A stretch of 64,000 bases of DNA, from contig JAIXMN010000002.1 of assembly GCA_025716815.1 (NCBI GenBank), forward strand, positions 186,001-250,000, read 5' to 3'. Position numbers and translations under genes: made by a program. The notes under the pieces were generated by a model. The model saw only the letters and a program-made list of their open reading frames with translations. It was not told where the DNA came from and did no database searches. Positions 1-12,800 of this stretch are shown piece by piece (position 1 is the first letter of the stretch; each line of letters begins with the position of its first letter). Source of the stretch: Dichotomocladium elegans (lineage: Eukaryota > Mucoromycota > Mucoromycetes > Mucorales > Lichtheimiaceae).

Positions 1-53
1 TGCCCACCAGACACGACACAAAATCCGAAACTCAGCCATCAAAATAATCGTTC

Positions 54-432
54 TGTTTAGCCTACTGTAGGCTTCCAAAAGCCTACTGCTTGCAAGATTG
101 CTTGTTTGCTAGACAGAACAGCCAGTATTTGAACAGTTAGAGAATAGGATAATGTACCTAACTTCTACCCTATGATAGCCGAAAAAGGATTACGAACATC
201 TAATCTGGGTTACTACAACGAATACCGGTAGTCAGTTTGCCGGTGGTATTTGCGCCTAACAGAGCTCAACGGTAAATCGAATGCTGACTGTATTCTCTCA
301 ATTCGGGACATACGCAGCAACAAGCGCAGACTTCCTCATGGCAAGATACCCTAGGTAAGTATACAGTGCGAGAACAGACGGTCGAGGAGAGTACATTTTC
401 TCATCGGCGACATAGTCGATAGACTTAAGACA
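54..432 (+). repeat. 380-bp dispersed repeat R, copy 1 (MITE-like)
   Basis: This segment matches, in inverted orientation, 58326-58707 over its whole length. By eye there are several perfectly matching runs of 24-34 bases separated by substitutions. Both copies start and end at comparable points with imperfect inverted ends: TGTTTAGCCTA at the left here, and TGTCTTAAGTCTA when the right end is read on the other strand. No open frame is shared, because the one frame open in the other copy carries a stop here. I see no clear target-site duplication. A non-autonomous terminal-inverted-repeat element is the best reading; a fragment of a larger element is possible. Confidence 0.6.
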
Positions 433-1145
433 GCAATGCTCCTCAATGCCTGTCGTAGTAAAAAAAATAAATTGTTCATTTCCGATTGTAACATGCGTAT
501 AGGCAAAATTCCGAAAAGCTGGGTACTTTAAAGAGATGAATTTGCGACATCTTATTTCCGTGTATGCAACATAAATTTGTTATCTTACACAAAGAAGTTT
601 TGGCCGTCTGACGACGTCAAAGTTGAGTGGCGAGCGACTTTGATTTTAGGAAATGGTGTATAAATGTGGGACGTACAAAACACAGGTTCCACAGTACTTC
701 TTCAGTGCATCTCATTAGAGGCGCTAAGGGTCATTGATATAACCTGCAAGGTGTCTCATTTATCAGATAACCTTAGGAGCGCAACATGCGTTCTTATCAA
801 TGGGTTGTTTGTATTCAGTGTCATTAGAACACCCTACTCCGTAGGATTGATTGTCTTAAAGATCGATTCATCGCAAGGGAATCACTCGTAAAAAATCATA
901 TGGTCTCAATAAGGTAAATGAATGATGTTTTTTGCTTAAGCTGCTGGGAACTGAGTGCAACAATAGTACTGTATAAATCTGTCAACTATACGCGGTGAAC
1001 GATGAAAAATCATGTGACGTCCTGTGTGTAGGGCACGGGTCTACCAATTGAACACCCGCATAAAATGATTGCCCATATTCGGAAATCTAGTCGTGCCAGT
1101 TCTTTTCCCTACACTCTTTTTCCCCTCCGTGGTTGGCAGTGCATA
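433..1145. other. Intergenic, upstream of PMT4
   Basis: No supported gene. Short open frames here have no recognisable domain. The stretch presumably holds the PMT4 promoter and 5' leader. Confidence 0.4.
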
Positions 1146-4050
1146 ATGAGTGATCTCCAGCTACGTAAGCGTAGGGGTTTTGACTCCTACGTTGACGAGA
1201 CAGTATCATCACCTAATCTTGGCGATGAAAAGAAAAAGGTCAGCGCTAGAGATAAGGGCATAGCCGTGTCCGGACTTCACATGAACACCCTGTTTCTATA
1301 GAACGTTTTTTCGCGCTCAAAGCAATTTGCCACAACGAACAAACAGCATACCATTGCCATTGCCATTGTCACTCTACTAGGCGCTTGGACAACTTTCTAC
1401 AAGATTTGGTACCCTGCAGAGGTGGTGTAAGTAGGGAGCACGTGTTCGACAAGCGGTCCCTGTATTAACGACATAGAGAAGGTTCGACGAGGTCCATTTT
1501 GGCAAATTTGCAGGCTATTACCTGAACCGTACATACTTTTTTGATGTCCATCCTCCTTTGGCAAAAATGATGCTTGCATTTACAGGCTGGTTGATCGGCT
1601 ACGATGGCCATTATGACTTTGCTAATATCGGTGAAAGCTATATTGAGAACAACGTACCATACGTTGGTCTGCGCACCCTTCCAGCGGTCCTCAATGTGCT
1701 GTCGGTGTCTTTGATCTATAGTATCATGCGTGAATCTGGATATTCTGTCATGACATGCATCCTCACTGCGTGCATGTATGCTCTAGGTAAGACGGACAGG
1801 AACGGAAGAGCAGATATACAGGGAGTGATCAGGGTCTGATTCATTTAGGTTATCAGATAATTCGGCCGTCTCACAAAATCGACTGATTTTGCTTGACAGC
1901 ATGCTTATCTTTTACATGTTAAGCACTGTGTACTGCTATATTCGGTTCCGAAAAGTCAGATACCAGTAAGTTCGTTCATTAGATGGGCAGAACGAACGAC
2001 CTCTCAACCGAATTTTGTGTAGGGAGTTCACCCCTGCATGGTGGTTCTGGCTTGCTATGACAGGCTTCACAATGGCTCAGACCGTGAGGTAGATGTTCTG
2101 ATCACGAAGGCCTTAATAATAATACTAATATGTATTCTTAACTAGTGTGAAAATGGTTGGACTGTTTGTGGTTGCCTCCATTGGGGTATGTGTGCTAGTG
2201 GATTTATGGGAGCTTTTAGATATCAACAGAGGTCTGAGCATGGTAAGTTTCAAGCACTATTAATGGACATGATGGTGGTTGAATAACTGAAGAGGAATAG
2301 AACCACTTTATGAAACACTTCTCTGCCCGAGCACTATGCCTAATTGCGTTACCGACTTTCGTCTATCTCTTTTGGTTCTATATCCATTTTGCTATCCTTA
2401 ACCAGTCTGGCCCTGGGGATTCATTCATGAGTGCATCTTTTCAAGAAACACTGGCGAATAGTGCAATCAAAATGAAGTCTCTTGGTATGTTTTGAGGATA
2501 TGTATGTGCACTTTTATCTGACTGAGTGGTTAGATATCCATTATTATGATGAAATCACCCTTCAGCACCCTCCCACGGAGGCGTACCTTCATTCCCACGA
2601 TCTTCGGTATCCATTACGTTATGAAGACGGGCGTATCAGTAGCCAAGGTGATGATATCTTGTGGGAAGAAAGGACTGGATCCTGATACAATCCTTTTAGG
2701 CCAGCAGGTGACAGGCGTAAAAGAGGTGGATGACAACTGCTACTGGCGCGTTCTCCCAACAAAGGATATTCCTGTGGACGCTGAAAACCGCGTACCTGTC
2801 CATCACGGAGATATCATTCGACTTGAACACGTTGCTACAGGAACTGTGCTTCTGACCCATGACGTTGCATCGCCACTCATGGCCACGAATGAAGAAATCA
2901 CGACTGTGACCCCAGACAGCCGTTACAACGAAACCCTCTTTGAAGTTATTTTGGATGATCACCACAATGGCAATACATGGTCAACGCACATGAAGCAAGT
3001 AAAGCTTTTGCATGTGGATACCAAGGTTGCAGTGTGGACACGGGATAAAGCTTTGCCGGATTGGGCTCTTGGACAGCAAGACGTGAATGGCAACAAGAAT
3101 ACACATGACAGATCAAACTTCTGGACCGCTATTGAAATTAAAGGATTAAATGGTATTGTATGAGACATATGATATATATACAAAGCATAAGAACTGAACA
3201 AGATGAATTTCCTTATAGCCACTGAAATTAACATGAATAAGAAGAAGGAACCGAAGAAGATGGCTTTCATCTTCAAATTCCTTGAACTTCAAGGACGTAT
3301 GCTTAAACACAACGCAGGTTTAACAAAGCCTCATCCCTACCAATCAACGCCTATTATGTGGCCATTCCTGATCCGCGGTATATCTTACTGGTCCAAGAAT
3401 GAAACGCGTGAGCAGATCTACATGACAGGTAACGTGTTTGGTTGGTGGCTATCCGTTGGTGCACTGGCGATCTATGCTGGCGTAATGCTTGCCGATATTC
3501 TCGCGCGACGAAGAGGCATTGAGCCAATTGAAGAACGTACGTGTATTCAGCCTCCTGCTGTATTATACGATAAGTGACTAAATGCTCTTTAACAGCTCTT
3601 CGACATCGTTTCATCAGCTCAGCTGGTTTCTTTGTGATCTTGTGGGTTTTCCATTATATTCCTTTCTTTGCAATGGGCCGCTCTCTTTTCTTGCATCACT
3701 ACCTTCCGGCGGCTACATGCAATTATCTTTTACTCGGTGCTATCTTCCAGTTCATGTTTATTGATGGTGTAGATTCGCCTGTGTCTGACTTGGAAGGGAC
3801 CACAAACACTAAGTTTAGGCAATTCAATCCCTTGGGCATGATTGCGCATTCTTCCGCCAAAACTTTCGTGGCTGCGTTTATTATCCTTATGCTGCAACTC
3901 ATCACGTTTCTCTTCTTGGCACCTATAACATACGGCACCCGCGGACTGAACGTGGATGAGGTCCTTCGTCGCAAGGTTTTAAGTTCATGGGATCTGCAGT
4001 TCGGTAAGAGAATATGCAATTATTGTATCTACCATCATCTGATTAAATAG
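1146..4050 (+). CDS. PMT4: Protein O-mannosyltransferase, Pmt4 type
   Basis: ER membrane enzyme that transfers mannose from dolichyl-phosphate mannose to Ser/Thr of secretory proteins. Exons read in order: a basic N-terminus, then AIVTLLGAWTTFYKIWYPAEVV, the catalytic-loop segment FDEVHFGKFAGYYLNRTYFF, HPPLAKMMLA, and DNSAVSQNRLILLDS. The MIR region follows (DIHYYDEITLQH, LHSHDLRYPLRYEDGR, QQVTG, LLTHDVASPLMATNEE), and then the C-terminal membrane block (HYIPFFAMGRSLFLHHYLPA). SGPGDSFMSASFQ and DVASPLMATNEE point to the Pmt4 rather than the Pmt1/2 branch. The start at 1146 is chosen because its frame continues into the first conserved exon after removal of a 63-base intron (1239-1301) that would otherwise supply a stop. 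Further introns fit 1427-1481 and 1787-1856, and more occur downstream. The last few residues are uncertain: a donor sits near 4003, so the true end could lie up to about 4165. Confidence 0.9.
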
Positions 4051-4165
4051 CTTTATGTAGCCAAATAGGTGGTCGCGTTACCAGATCACTTGCTCATAAA
4101 CAACCGTCATTTCATAATATATGCATTTTTTCCCATATTTCGCTAGAATCCTTAATTTGGGACAT

Positions 4166-5192
4166 TAGATGAGCTAAAAGGACGAAGTCAGATACGGGTG
4201 AGGCTTATACCGACTATAACTGAATGTTTGGTTATTGCCAAGCGTGGTTTTTATACAGTAGTGTGCATGAAAAGGCGTATCTATTGTACGCATGTCCACG
4301 TTACCTGAAGCATCTAGACATCTTGCCTTTGAATACCAGGCTATTCTGCTCTCTCTGACTAGGCGTTGTATACCAACGATGATTATAATACCTCTCAATA
4401 AAGCTTGCTTTTTTATCCCTGAATCGCAATTATATTGCATTCCAGAGAAAAGTTAGGCCGGCGTTGAATGACACACACCTCCTTCGTTTTAGCTTTGTTA
4501 ATTGCATATCCAGGCATTGATGAACGTATTTCCCCAGTCTCTGACACGTTCTCGTGGTAGAATCATGGTCAACTTCTTGATTGAATGCTATCTTTGCCTA
4601 TCGGGAAGCCATGAAAGGTTTTTTTTCTACGGTGACCGAAACACCTGCATCTGACTTGCTCGGTTCTATTTTTGGAAGATAAGACACCCATCGCATTCGT
4701 CGTGCCACGACAATAGACGCACACATCGGCACGGGCTTATTGGAGCAGCATAATGCTTTAAAAAGCAATGGGATCATCATTCCTTTGTTTATGGCCACAT
4801 TATCCTTCTATCCCACGAGGTCTGCAACTAAAAATCGCAGTGGGTCTCATAAGGAAAAGACGCGTTTTTCTAAACCCTCCAGCTCAAGGTCACTGTCTCT
4901 TCGGAACCTTTCATCGCCGCTCCCCTCGATATATATTGCTCTCGCCAATTCCCTTTATTTCGCTACGAGTTAATGGACAGTCTCTTACGATTTGCTAAAA
5001 GGGACAATTCCACCTGTCGCAACAAGTTATAGAAGGTGAGCTTCTTTTTCTTTATTGTAAAATCCAGCACCTTCTTTTTTTTGCGGTGTTACACAAGGAC
5101 CAAGGGTGGACTTTCAAGCGGGATACAACATCTCTCGTCGCAGCAAGATTTTTTGTTGCTTCCTCAAGGGATCTTGTCTTCTTCTTTAATCC
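4166..5192. other. Intergenic between PMT4 and mucin-like gene
   Basis: No convincing gene. A short frame around 4975-5035 followed by a possible donor (GTGAGC near 5036) could be an upstream exon of the mucin-like gene, but it shows no clear signal peptide and I could not join it with confidence. Confidence 0.3.
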
Positions 5193-6916
5193 ATGTCTTC
5201 CACTTCGGACGCTTCTCCTGACATTACTACAACGCCAGATTCCCCCGCGCCCACACCAACGACGGATACTGAAAGTGCATCCTCAACCACAAGCTCTATA
5301 GATAAACCAACAACAACCGAACCGCCCCAAACAACGAGCGAACCTACATTGTCAACCCCAGCCGAATCATCCAAACCTTCCAGTTCCCCTCCAGCACAAA
5401 CAACAACGTCTCCATCACCTATGGACCCGTCAACATCGCATTCGGAGCCTGCGCCAACCTCGGCTCCACCGGCCACAAGCACGTCCCCTCCGCCAGAGAA
5501 GCCATCGAATGAGCCACCACCAGAAACAACGTCAAATGTAAGTTTCAATTCAAACACTCATAGAAAGCAAAAGGCCCAGTCGCTCAATACACGGACATAT
5601 GATAGTCTCCTTCTGCAGCGCCGTCTTCAGACCCGCCTCCGACGCCACCACCGTCCACATCTAATAGCCGGCCTATTCCTACTTCCACAACAGAGGCCCC
5701 ACCGCCCCCGTCATCATCATCACCAGAGGTAAGCTAGCACACTTTCAATATCGATTCCTGGGCGACCCATCAGGGAATTTGTTACTTAGGCCCCTGTTAC
5801 CACCTCATCGGACCCACCCTCATCGACAACTTCTTCGGCACAACACACCACTGAGATACCACCCACAACTTCATCCGAGCCTCAAGATACAACCACCGCT
5901 CCGCGACCAGAAACATCATCAACGACTGCAACGGAGCCCGCAACCACAACTCCGGCGCCTGAGCCAACAACTACAACCTCAGCCCGCGAGACTTCGGCAG
6001 AAACAATTGGCCGGCCAACAACAACGACGACGACCGCGTCTCCATCTCCTACCAAGGTAAGTCCATCATTTCATGTATCCGCAGCAAAGCGGTAACCTCC
6101 CCCTCCTCGCCTTGCGGGACAATATCCACATGTAGAGTCAGCGGCCTTCCTCGATAGGGGTCCCGGTGACGACCATCACGACATTAGGGTCCCAAGTCGT
6201 CACAATCACCTCGACTTCCTATTCCATCGTTGCACCAACCGGCATCAATCAAGGCGATGCGACCGGCAGACAGGACGGAGGCTCTTCCACCAATACCGGT
6301 GCCATTGCAGGTGGTGTCGTCGGCGGTGTTCTAGGTTTGGCGCTCATAGGTATGAAAAAAAAAATGCACCATACAGGATCCCAAGGCTAATTAAGGAATC
6401 CATTCGCTCTCCTCCCCTTTCCGCCCCCACCCCCTTTTTTTAGCCTTTGCGGTCTTCTTTTTCTATCGGAGGACAAGAAGACATAATAAGAAAGGACCCG
6501 AGGACCCGTTCTCTGACATTTATCCTACCCCGGCCACAGGCTCGTCCCCCGGAACAGGAGCGGGAAGCAATGCTCGTCCCCTTGTTGCGCCAATGCGGCC
6601 GGCAAGCAAAGTCGGCGAGGAGGACGTGAATATGGTATATGCACCCTACGGAGCACCCACCAGTCCAAATTCGGATGGCTACTATGAGGACACCGCACCA
6701 CAGCATTACCCGCCGCACGGCCCGGGCGGTGGCAATCGATATCCAGCCCAGCAACAGCAGCATTATTACACGCCTGAAGATTACCAAGGAGCATCGTATT
6801 GGGTAGAAGGATCCAGCAGTGATGGAGGGGAATATGGCCGGCACGTTCCCCATCTGGTCGATGCTCCCGCTTCAGGTTACCCGCCCATGACAGATGTTCC
6901 TCATTCTCGTGGATAG
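5193..6916 (+). CDS. Ser/Thr/Pro-rich single-pass surface protein (Mid2/WSC-sensor-like)
   Basis: A long stretch rich in Thr, Ser and Pro (TTT, PPP and SSS runs) is spread over about four exons from 5193 to 6057. It is followed by an ITTLGSQVVTITSTSYSIV segment, a glycine-rich transmembrane helix (GAIAGGVVGGVLGLALIG, about 6300-6350), a basic RRHNKKGP stop-transfer segment after an intron, and a cytoplasmic tail rich in Pro, Tyr, Gly and Gln ending near 6916. This architecture is that of fungal cell-wall sensors and mucin-like O-mannosylated proteins, so it is a plausible client of the Pmt enzyme next door. The ATG at 5193 follows an in-frame stop and lacks a signal peptide, so a 5' exon carrying the signal is probably missing from this model. 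Confidence 0.75.
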
Positions 6917-8036
6917 AATACTACACCGAAAGTAGTCCGTTTTTTTTTTTTTTACAAAAAAAAAGGGACCGTGTACAAAGTAATCGTCTCTAAAATAAAT
7001 CATCCTTCTTCGTATCATCTTTATAGACAAATAATTCAAACCGTCAACGAAAAAAAACACGGCATCTCGGGAACAACAGAGGGATGCTTTTGACACTTGA
7101 GTTACTTGTTATAGTCTAGGTTCTTTGCACCTCCCCCCCCCCACTGTACTCTCAACTAGGGCGCCGGAGCAAGAAATGGGTTCACAAAACTAATTTGTGG
7201 GGGGGGGGAGAAAAGTGGATTATTTCAGGTCGATCCGTTTTTTTTTTTTTTGCTGATTCGATGCAAGCTGCGACAGGCGACCGAGTCAATAGCGATGAAT
7301 CACGCAGCATATTGGGATCAGATACTTCGTACACCTTGCCCGTTCTTGGTCCTCCAAATTTAGGATGCAATAGCAGACATCATGTTTGTCACAAAAACGG
7401 TATCGGTTCTAAAACCACCATCCTGCTAAGACGGAGAACAACTGCCAGGATTAATCACGCATTGACCACGTGTTCGCCTTTCTCTATGCATGTGTATATA
7501 TCTTATGTCATGGCGAATGGCAGAAAGGTCTATGATCTTGTGAAGATGGGAACGAGGGCCGTACATCTATGTGGCCAGCATAATTGAAACGGCCATCTGT
7601 TCAGTGACGGTCGAAGAAAAACATGGGATCCTTGTTCAAACTAAATCACGTGCTTGAGGGTGTTTTTTGTCAATAGTACTGACAGTGTTTTTGGTTTCCT
7701 ACCCAGGGAAACCCTCCTCATGGTAGTATTCGCACCTGTGGTTTCTATAGTGAATGCGACAACGTGTACTGTCTATAAACCTTTACGGACAAGGCAGAAA
7801 CGGTAGAGTCGACTTGCCTCAATACGTTGCACCTAACGAAAGTTTGGCACCCGCGCATGATGAGAGACAGATGGATTTTTAACAAGAGTATCATGATTCC
7901 TTCGATCAACAAAAGGGACTAGATGCTGCTTTATAACGTTCGTGTAGATATATATATATATAATCTAGAAAATGAGCTGGTCGTCTATCAAATGAAAAAG
8001 GGAAATCTATGTACAAAAAAAGGGCATCATGAAACA
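6917..8036. other. Intergenic with homopolymer tracts
   Basis: Contains T, A, C and G homopolymer runs: T-run near 6940, C-run near 7133, G-run near 7199, T-run near 7238 and a (TA)n near 7950. The 130-codon open frame at 7195-7587 starts in a G-run and has no recognisable domain. It serves as the 3' region of both flanking convergent genes. Confidence 0.4.
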
Positions 8037-9863
8037 TTAAACCTTGACTATCAGTTTCGGTGACAGTCTGAATCGGAGAATCCCCATGAGGATAAAGGCT
8101 AATGCAGCAGTCGCACCAGTAAAAAGTTTGTAAGTCATAAACGGCTCAATGGATGAGACACGTTCGATGGCACTGACGATGGTTGCGCCAAACAGGGCCG
8201 GACAATTGGACAACATGAGGAGCGTGAATGCGAATGGATACAATTCCATTCCCATAATCTGTGCCGTGATGGGACCACCTACGCAATGAATTGATTGGTC
8301 AATCGAATCAAATGCACACCGAGAGACACCACTCCCTCTTGCTTACAGAGCGCATAAAACGAGCCGCCAAAGAAGCCAAAAAGAACCGAACAGACCATCA
8401 CGGTCGCGTAGGTGTGAGCAAAGGTCCACACGAGAAAACCGGTGATACAGACCATGAAGGTATAGATCATGTTGGCATTCAATGCACCGATCCGGTCAGC
8501 CATAATACCCGATACGACGCGGCCCACAAAGTTCAAAGCGGAAAAGACAGAGACGAGGGCAGAGCCCTGCGACGGAGTCAGTCCGATATGTGTGCCATAT
8601 GCTACGGAGAGACAGATAATCCGTGATGATGAGTGATGCCGAACAGGTGGAAGTTGCATGAAGAACTTACATGGAAGGAAGAACGGTGGGATATAGAGAT
8701 AAAAGATCTGAAACATGCCCGCACCACACCATAACAAGAATTCGATCTTTTTGAAAAGCTTGGGCCGGAATATGTCGCTGACTTTTGTCAGTTTGGTCGT
8801 TGGTCGAACACGCTCCTTGACCAAGAGCGAAGACGACAGATTGAGAACAAAAAAGGCAATGCCCATAATACGAAAGGTCCTTTACGCAGAAAATAAATTA
8901 AGACAAAGAATTCAAGGCAACGGTACTGATTTTACAGGACAGTTGGAGACGGGAGGGTAGGGGGGTTCTTTTTCTTTACCATGGTGCTCCGAGTGCTTCG
9001 TTTACCCTGTTCATAATGAAGGGTACAACAAGGCCACCGAGACCGGTTGCGCTCGCGACAATGCTCATCGCCGTTCCCCGTCGCTTGGTGAACCATTGTG
9101 GCACAACACGCATGGGTACCTAATGGGACAGGGACGATGAGTCAGACGGGGCATGCTATTTGGGTGAGTGGACACAAATGCAACTCACCGCATAAATAAT
9201 GGCGTCGCCGCAGCCAGTGCACACGCCAAGTGCAAGGTACAATTGCCAGATCTAATGAAGGTCCCACGTCAATTCGGCTTCCGCCGTCGCCTAATCCTTA
9301 TCTTTCCCCCCCCCCTTTACCTGCGTGGCGGATCCGGCCGCCACTAATCCGGCCGAGTAGAGAAAGGCCGCAACAATCAGTGCACGTCGCACACCAAAGA
9401 GAAGCTCGATTGTGCGGCTGAAAAGACTTCCGCCGACTGTGACAAGTAGGATGATATTGCTGACAAGACTGAGCTGAACAGTCGCAGTCTCGCCAAACAC
9501 ATTCTGTTCGTAGTAGTCCTGCATCACACCTGGATAGAAATAACCAACCCCGCGTCAAAATACATGCATGACTAACGCCCGCAACGTTAGTTACCCCTGT
9601 TTTGCAATGAAAAAGAAAATGCGTCAGAATTCCTGAGAGACCGTCTAAAGGATATGGTCTTACCAGCTAATCGTCGTGCCAAATATCGTGAACAGCAGCA
9701 GAAATGATCCGAGGACCACAAACCATCCGTATCCGCCATCCGGAGCTTCATCGATATCTTTTCCTTGCTGCTCTCGGTGCTCGCCTTCCTCGTTTGCTGT
9801 GGTTGCAATGGATGGCGTGCTTATCCTGCGTGATGATGGTTTCTCGATCTCTGCTTCAGACAT
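8037..9863 (-). CDS. Monocarboxylate-transporter-like MFS permease
   Basis: Polytopic plasma-membrane carrier of the major facilitator superfamily, probably proton-linked transport of monocarboxylates or similar acids. From the ATG at 9863 there is a hydrophilic N-terminus of about 47 residues, then PDGGYGWFVVLGSF, the hallmark first helix of the MCT family. Later exons carry QLSLVSNIILLVTVGGSLFS, the inter-helix loop VVPQWFTKRRGTAMSIVAS, a central loop with KERVRPTTKL, and NFVGRVVSGIMADRIG, the second-half equivalent of the MFS loop motif. The protein ends FRLSPKLIVKV. At least five short introns are needed to join the exons. Two upstream Met codons in the same open frame were not used because the sequence before 9863 has no conserved content. 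The exact substrate cannot be told. Confidence 0.88.
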
Positions 9864-12800
9864 GATGGGGATATGGTTCGGTGTGGGAGAAGATAGGAAT
9901 GTCACTCTATATGAACTGGGAGAGAGATGTAATAGCTTGTTCTGATCCGCAGGTATATAAACGAATCGTGGATTTGTAATCATCACGAACTTTAACCTCT
10001 GATCTCTCTCATCATTGGTGAGATCCATGCAACAAAGGTACCGTGTGAGATCTTTGTTCCAAAGTAGCACACGTCCTCCGACAAATGGTTTACCCGGCGA
10101 ATGATCGCTGTGGCTGACGCTCTCCTAGACGGAAGCAAATGCGAGAGATACGTATCTACGTGTTGCCGCAGCACCCAATAAGAGCTCAAACCCCCTATCG
10201 GCTGACATCCACTATGTGCATAATCATCCATGGAAAGGGATGATTCAAAAAATTCGCTAGTCTCTAGCGAACTGTCCTATGAGAGGGGCATGAGCTCATT
10301 TCCCAAGTAGCCTCGAGGAATGCGAACCAATCCACTGTTGGATCTTTTCATTGTACTGATGGAAAAGCGGCACACAAAAGGATGACTCTATCCGTGGTAA
10401 CGCATAATGTTCTATTGCTATAACACGCGCGCACACACACTCACAGAGTGGGGGTCCAGACAATTTCTTTCCCTTGTTAGCGACCTCTGCTGCATATCAA
10501 AATTGTTGATTTTTTAGGCAGGTATACGGTGAAGCAAGCGCTGACATCTACAACTTTGCTAGCACGCTGTTGATGGTTTAAGGCACGTGAATTTCCTTGA
10601 TGTCTAGCATTGTTCAATCCTGGATGTCTGACTCGGAAATGAGTCCGAAGCTTCGGAGCAAAATGGTTTTTTGTGTCCTCTGTGACTCCGCATCTTCTTT
10701 TGGATCACCGTACCCGTACCGCAGTTTTCCTGATGACGTTCCGCATTAGCTTTCGAGCTGGTAAACAGGCCATACAATACGTCACAACAAAAGAGCCATT
10801 CTCTCATTAAATGGCCATGACACTATCCATATATGATTGTTATACTACTGGGTTGCTGCAATAGACATACGAACGTCGCATCCGTCTCCGAAAGGCGTGC
10901 TCCGACATCCCAGAAAGGCAATGTCGTATTTGGGAGTACTGTGGCGCATGAACGGGCTTTTATGGAGCGTTCGCTTTTGCACAAATTCCTGAACATTATT
11001 CCCAGAGCAAATAGGCAAATGGGTATGACTCAACATTCACTCATGTGGCGGAGGGAAAGAAGAAGATTATTGCTGGTCAAGCTGATACCCGCCTTGCAAA
11101 TCCTAGTGCGTTTTTGGTTTTGGTTTTTTTTTTTTCATAAGGGTTGGAGTACGTTGCATACAATGTTGGGAGATCAGGGGCGAGAGGAGAGGAGAGGGAG
11201 ATTGACATGTCTCATCTTACTACCGCGCTATGTAGCTGTAAGATGCGATTCAAATTGAAGGTGTTGGTGATCCGAAAGCTGCGGCGAGTTATGGTGTAAT
11301 GTCAGGTGCCGATGATGCTTTTTCATTTCAAGAACAATTTCAATGGATGAAATGTTGGCTTGGGATGACGCCATATCGAGGAGGAGTAAAAAAAAGGGGG
11401 GGACTTATGTTTACCGACAGGATTATGGTTTCCTAAGCTCCCGAATGGGTGCATAAACACATGTGTTGGCATAGATATGCTTGCAGCAAATGCATTCACC
11501 GATTGGATATGTAGAACAGTGGCGAAGACGATATGTCAGCTCGGATGGCGGAAGCGACCGGCTATGTCGTTTGACACTTGATAATTATGTAAGGCAGCGC
11601 TCACAAACGAGATATGGAACGGCTTCTTCAGAAAATAATTTTGGGCAATCTCTGCGATCATAGTCCGAGTGCGCATGATCTGGAAGAAATTCTTTCCTGC
11701 ACATAAAGCAACCGGAGCAGATAATGTTCATCACGTTTTCGAGCAAAAATGGTGGGTAAATGTGTGGCATGCATCTTTTTCTTCTATCTGTAACGGCACC
11801 TAACAGCAACATGGTTGTCCTCGGCGACGGTCATATGGTGTGCATTGTGTCAATTGACAATTTAACTTCCGCTATTATGCGTAGTCCAAGTCGCATCTTG
11901 CAGCTTCTCAAGAAGCGGGGTTACATTATTCTTACAATCGACGTAGCATAGGCTCGCTGATTTAATATATCCAGCACACCCCGACAACTGTCCTGAAACA
12001 GAAAAAAGAAACACTGGAGAGATATATCTCCATCTCTCAATCGTGCCACATCATGCGCACTGAAACTCGTTAACCATTGTTGACATTCCGGGGGGACTTG
12101 CTTCGCAGTACAGTCTCGCCCGCTGCTCGCCAAAGAACTTGTTTCCCGTCATTCGCATAAAATGTGGACGCGTTCGTGGGTAGTGTAATCATTACTACAT
12201 ATCATATTCTCTTCATCTCGTATATAGGACTGATGACGATGTCCGTAAACTCGCCACCCCTTGAAAAATTCCCTTGTTTATCAGTGATGGACTTTAAGAC
12301 GTCCATGATGCTTCCGTTCCCAGATTTCTGGTCTTGAATCCGTGTGCAGCTGGTATATATCAGCGAGCTGTTTTCGTCAGACAATGCTGAGACGCTTTTT
12401 TTTACGCATGTGCGTCTTGACGATGGGCAGAATTGCAACCAAAGTCGAGAAATTCTTTTGCCTACCGAGCTTCGAGCTGTACATATTGTCTTGCAAAGTT
12501 GGAAAAGGTTTATGTTGTTTGCCTGATGTGATGGCAGAAATACGAAGCTTTATACTGCACATATGCGCTTCAAATCTTGCTAGTGGTATCAAGGAACGCT
12601 GCCTTCTTGTCAACTTCATCGGCCAAAGGCATCGTTTCTATGACTGTCTACTGTTGTTGCTAAAGCCTGTTGATGGGTGAACCCAATAGCCGTAAGCTTC
12701 TGAGACATACCTACGACAACCCTTTCAGTGGTTCTTTTTTTCGTTTTGCAAAGTAATACATAGTCCGAAAATTTTTCAAATGCAAACCTCAGGCATGGTT

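Noticed and set aside
1027..1062. tRNA-like 5' half on the minus strand (GCGGGTG stem start and a CAATTGGTAGA D-loop-like stretch)
   Set aside because: No matching 3' acceptor strand or TTCGA arm follows at tRNA distance, so it is chance or a long-decayed fragment.
5186..5557. 123-codon minus-strand frame rich in Gly, Val and Asp
   Set aside because: Antisense of the Ser/Thr/Pro-rich exon.
7195..7587. 130-codon plus-strand open frame
   Set aside because: Begins within a G-run and crosses a T-run; no coding signature.
10833..11258. 141-codon plus-strand open frame
   Set aside because: Passes through a poly-T tract read as Phe/Trp, no domain, no spliceable continuation.
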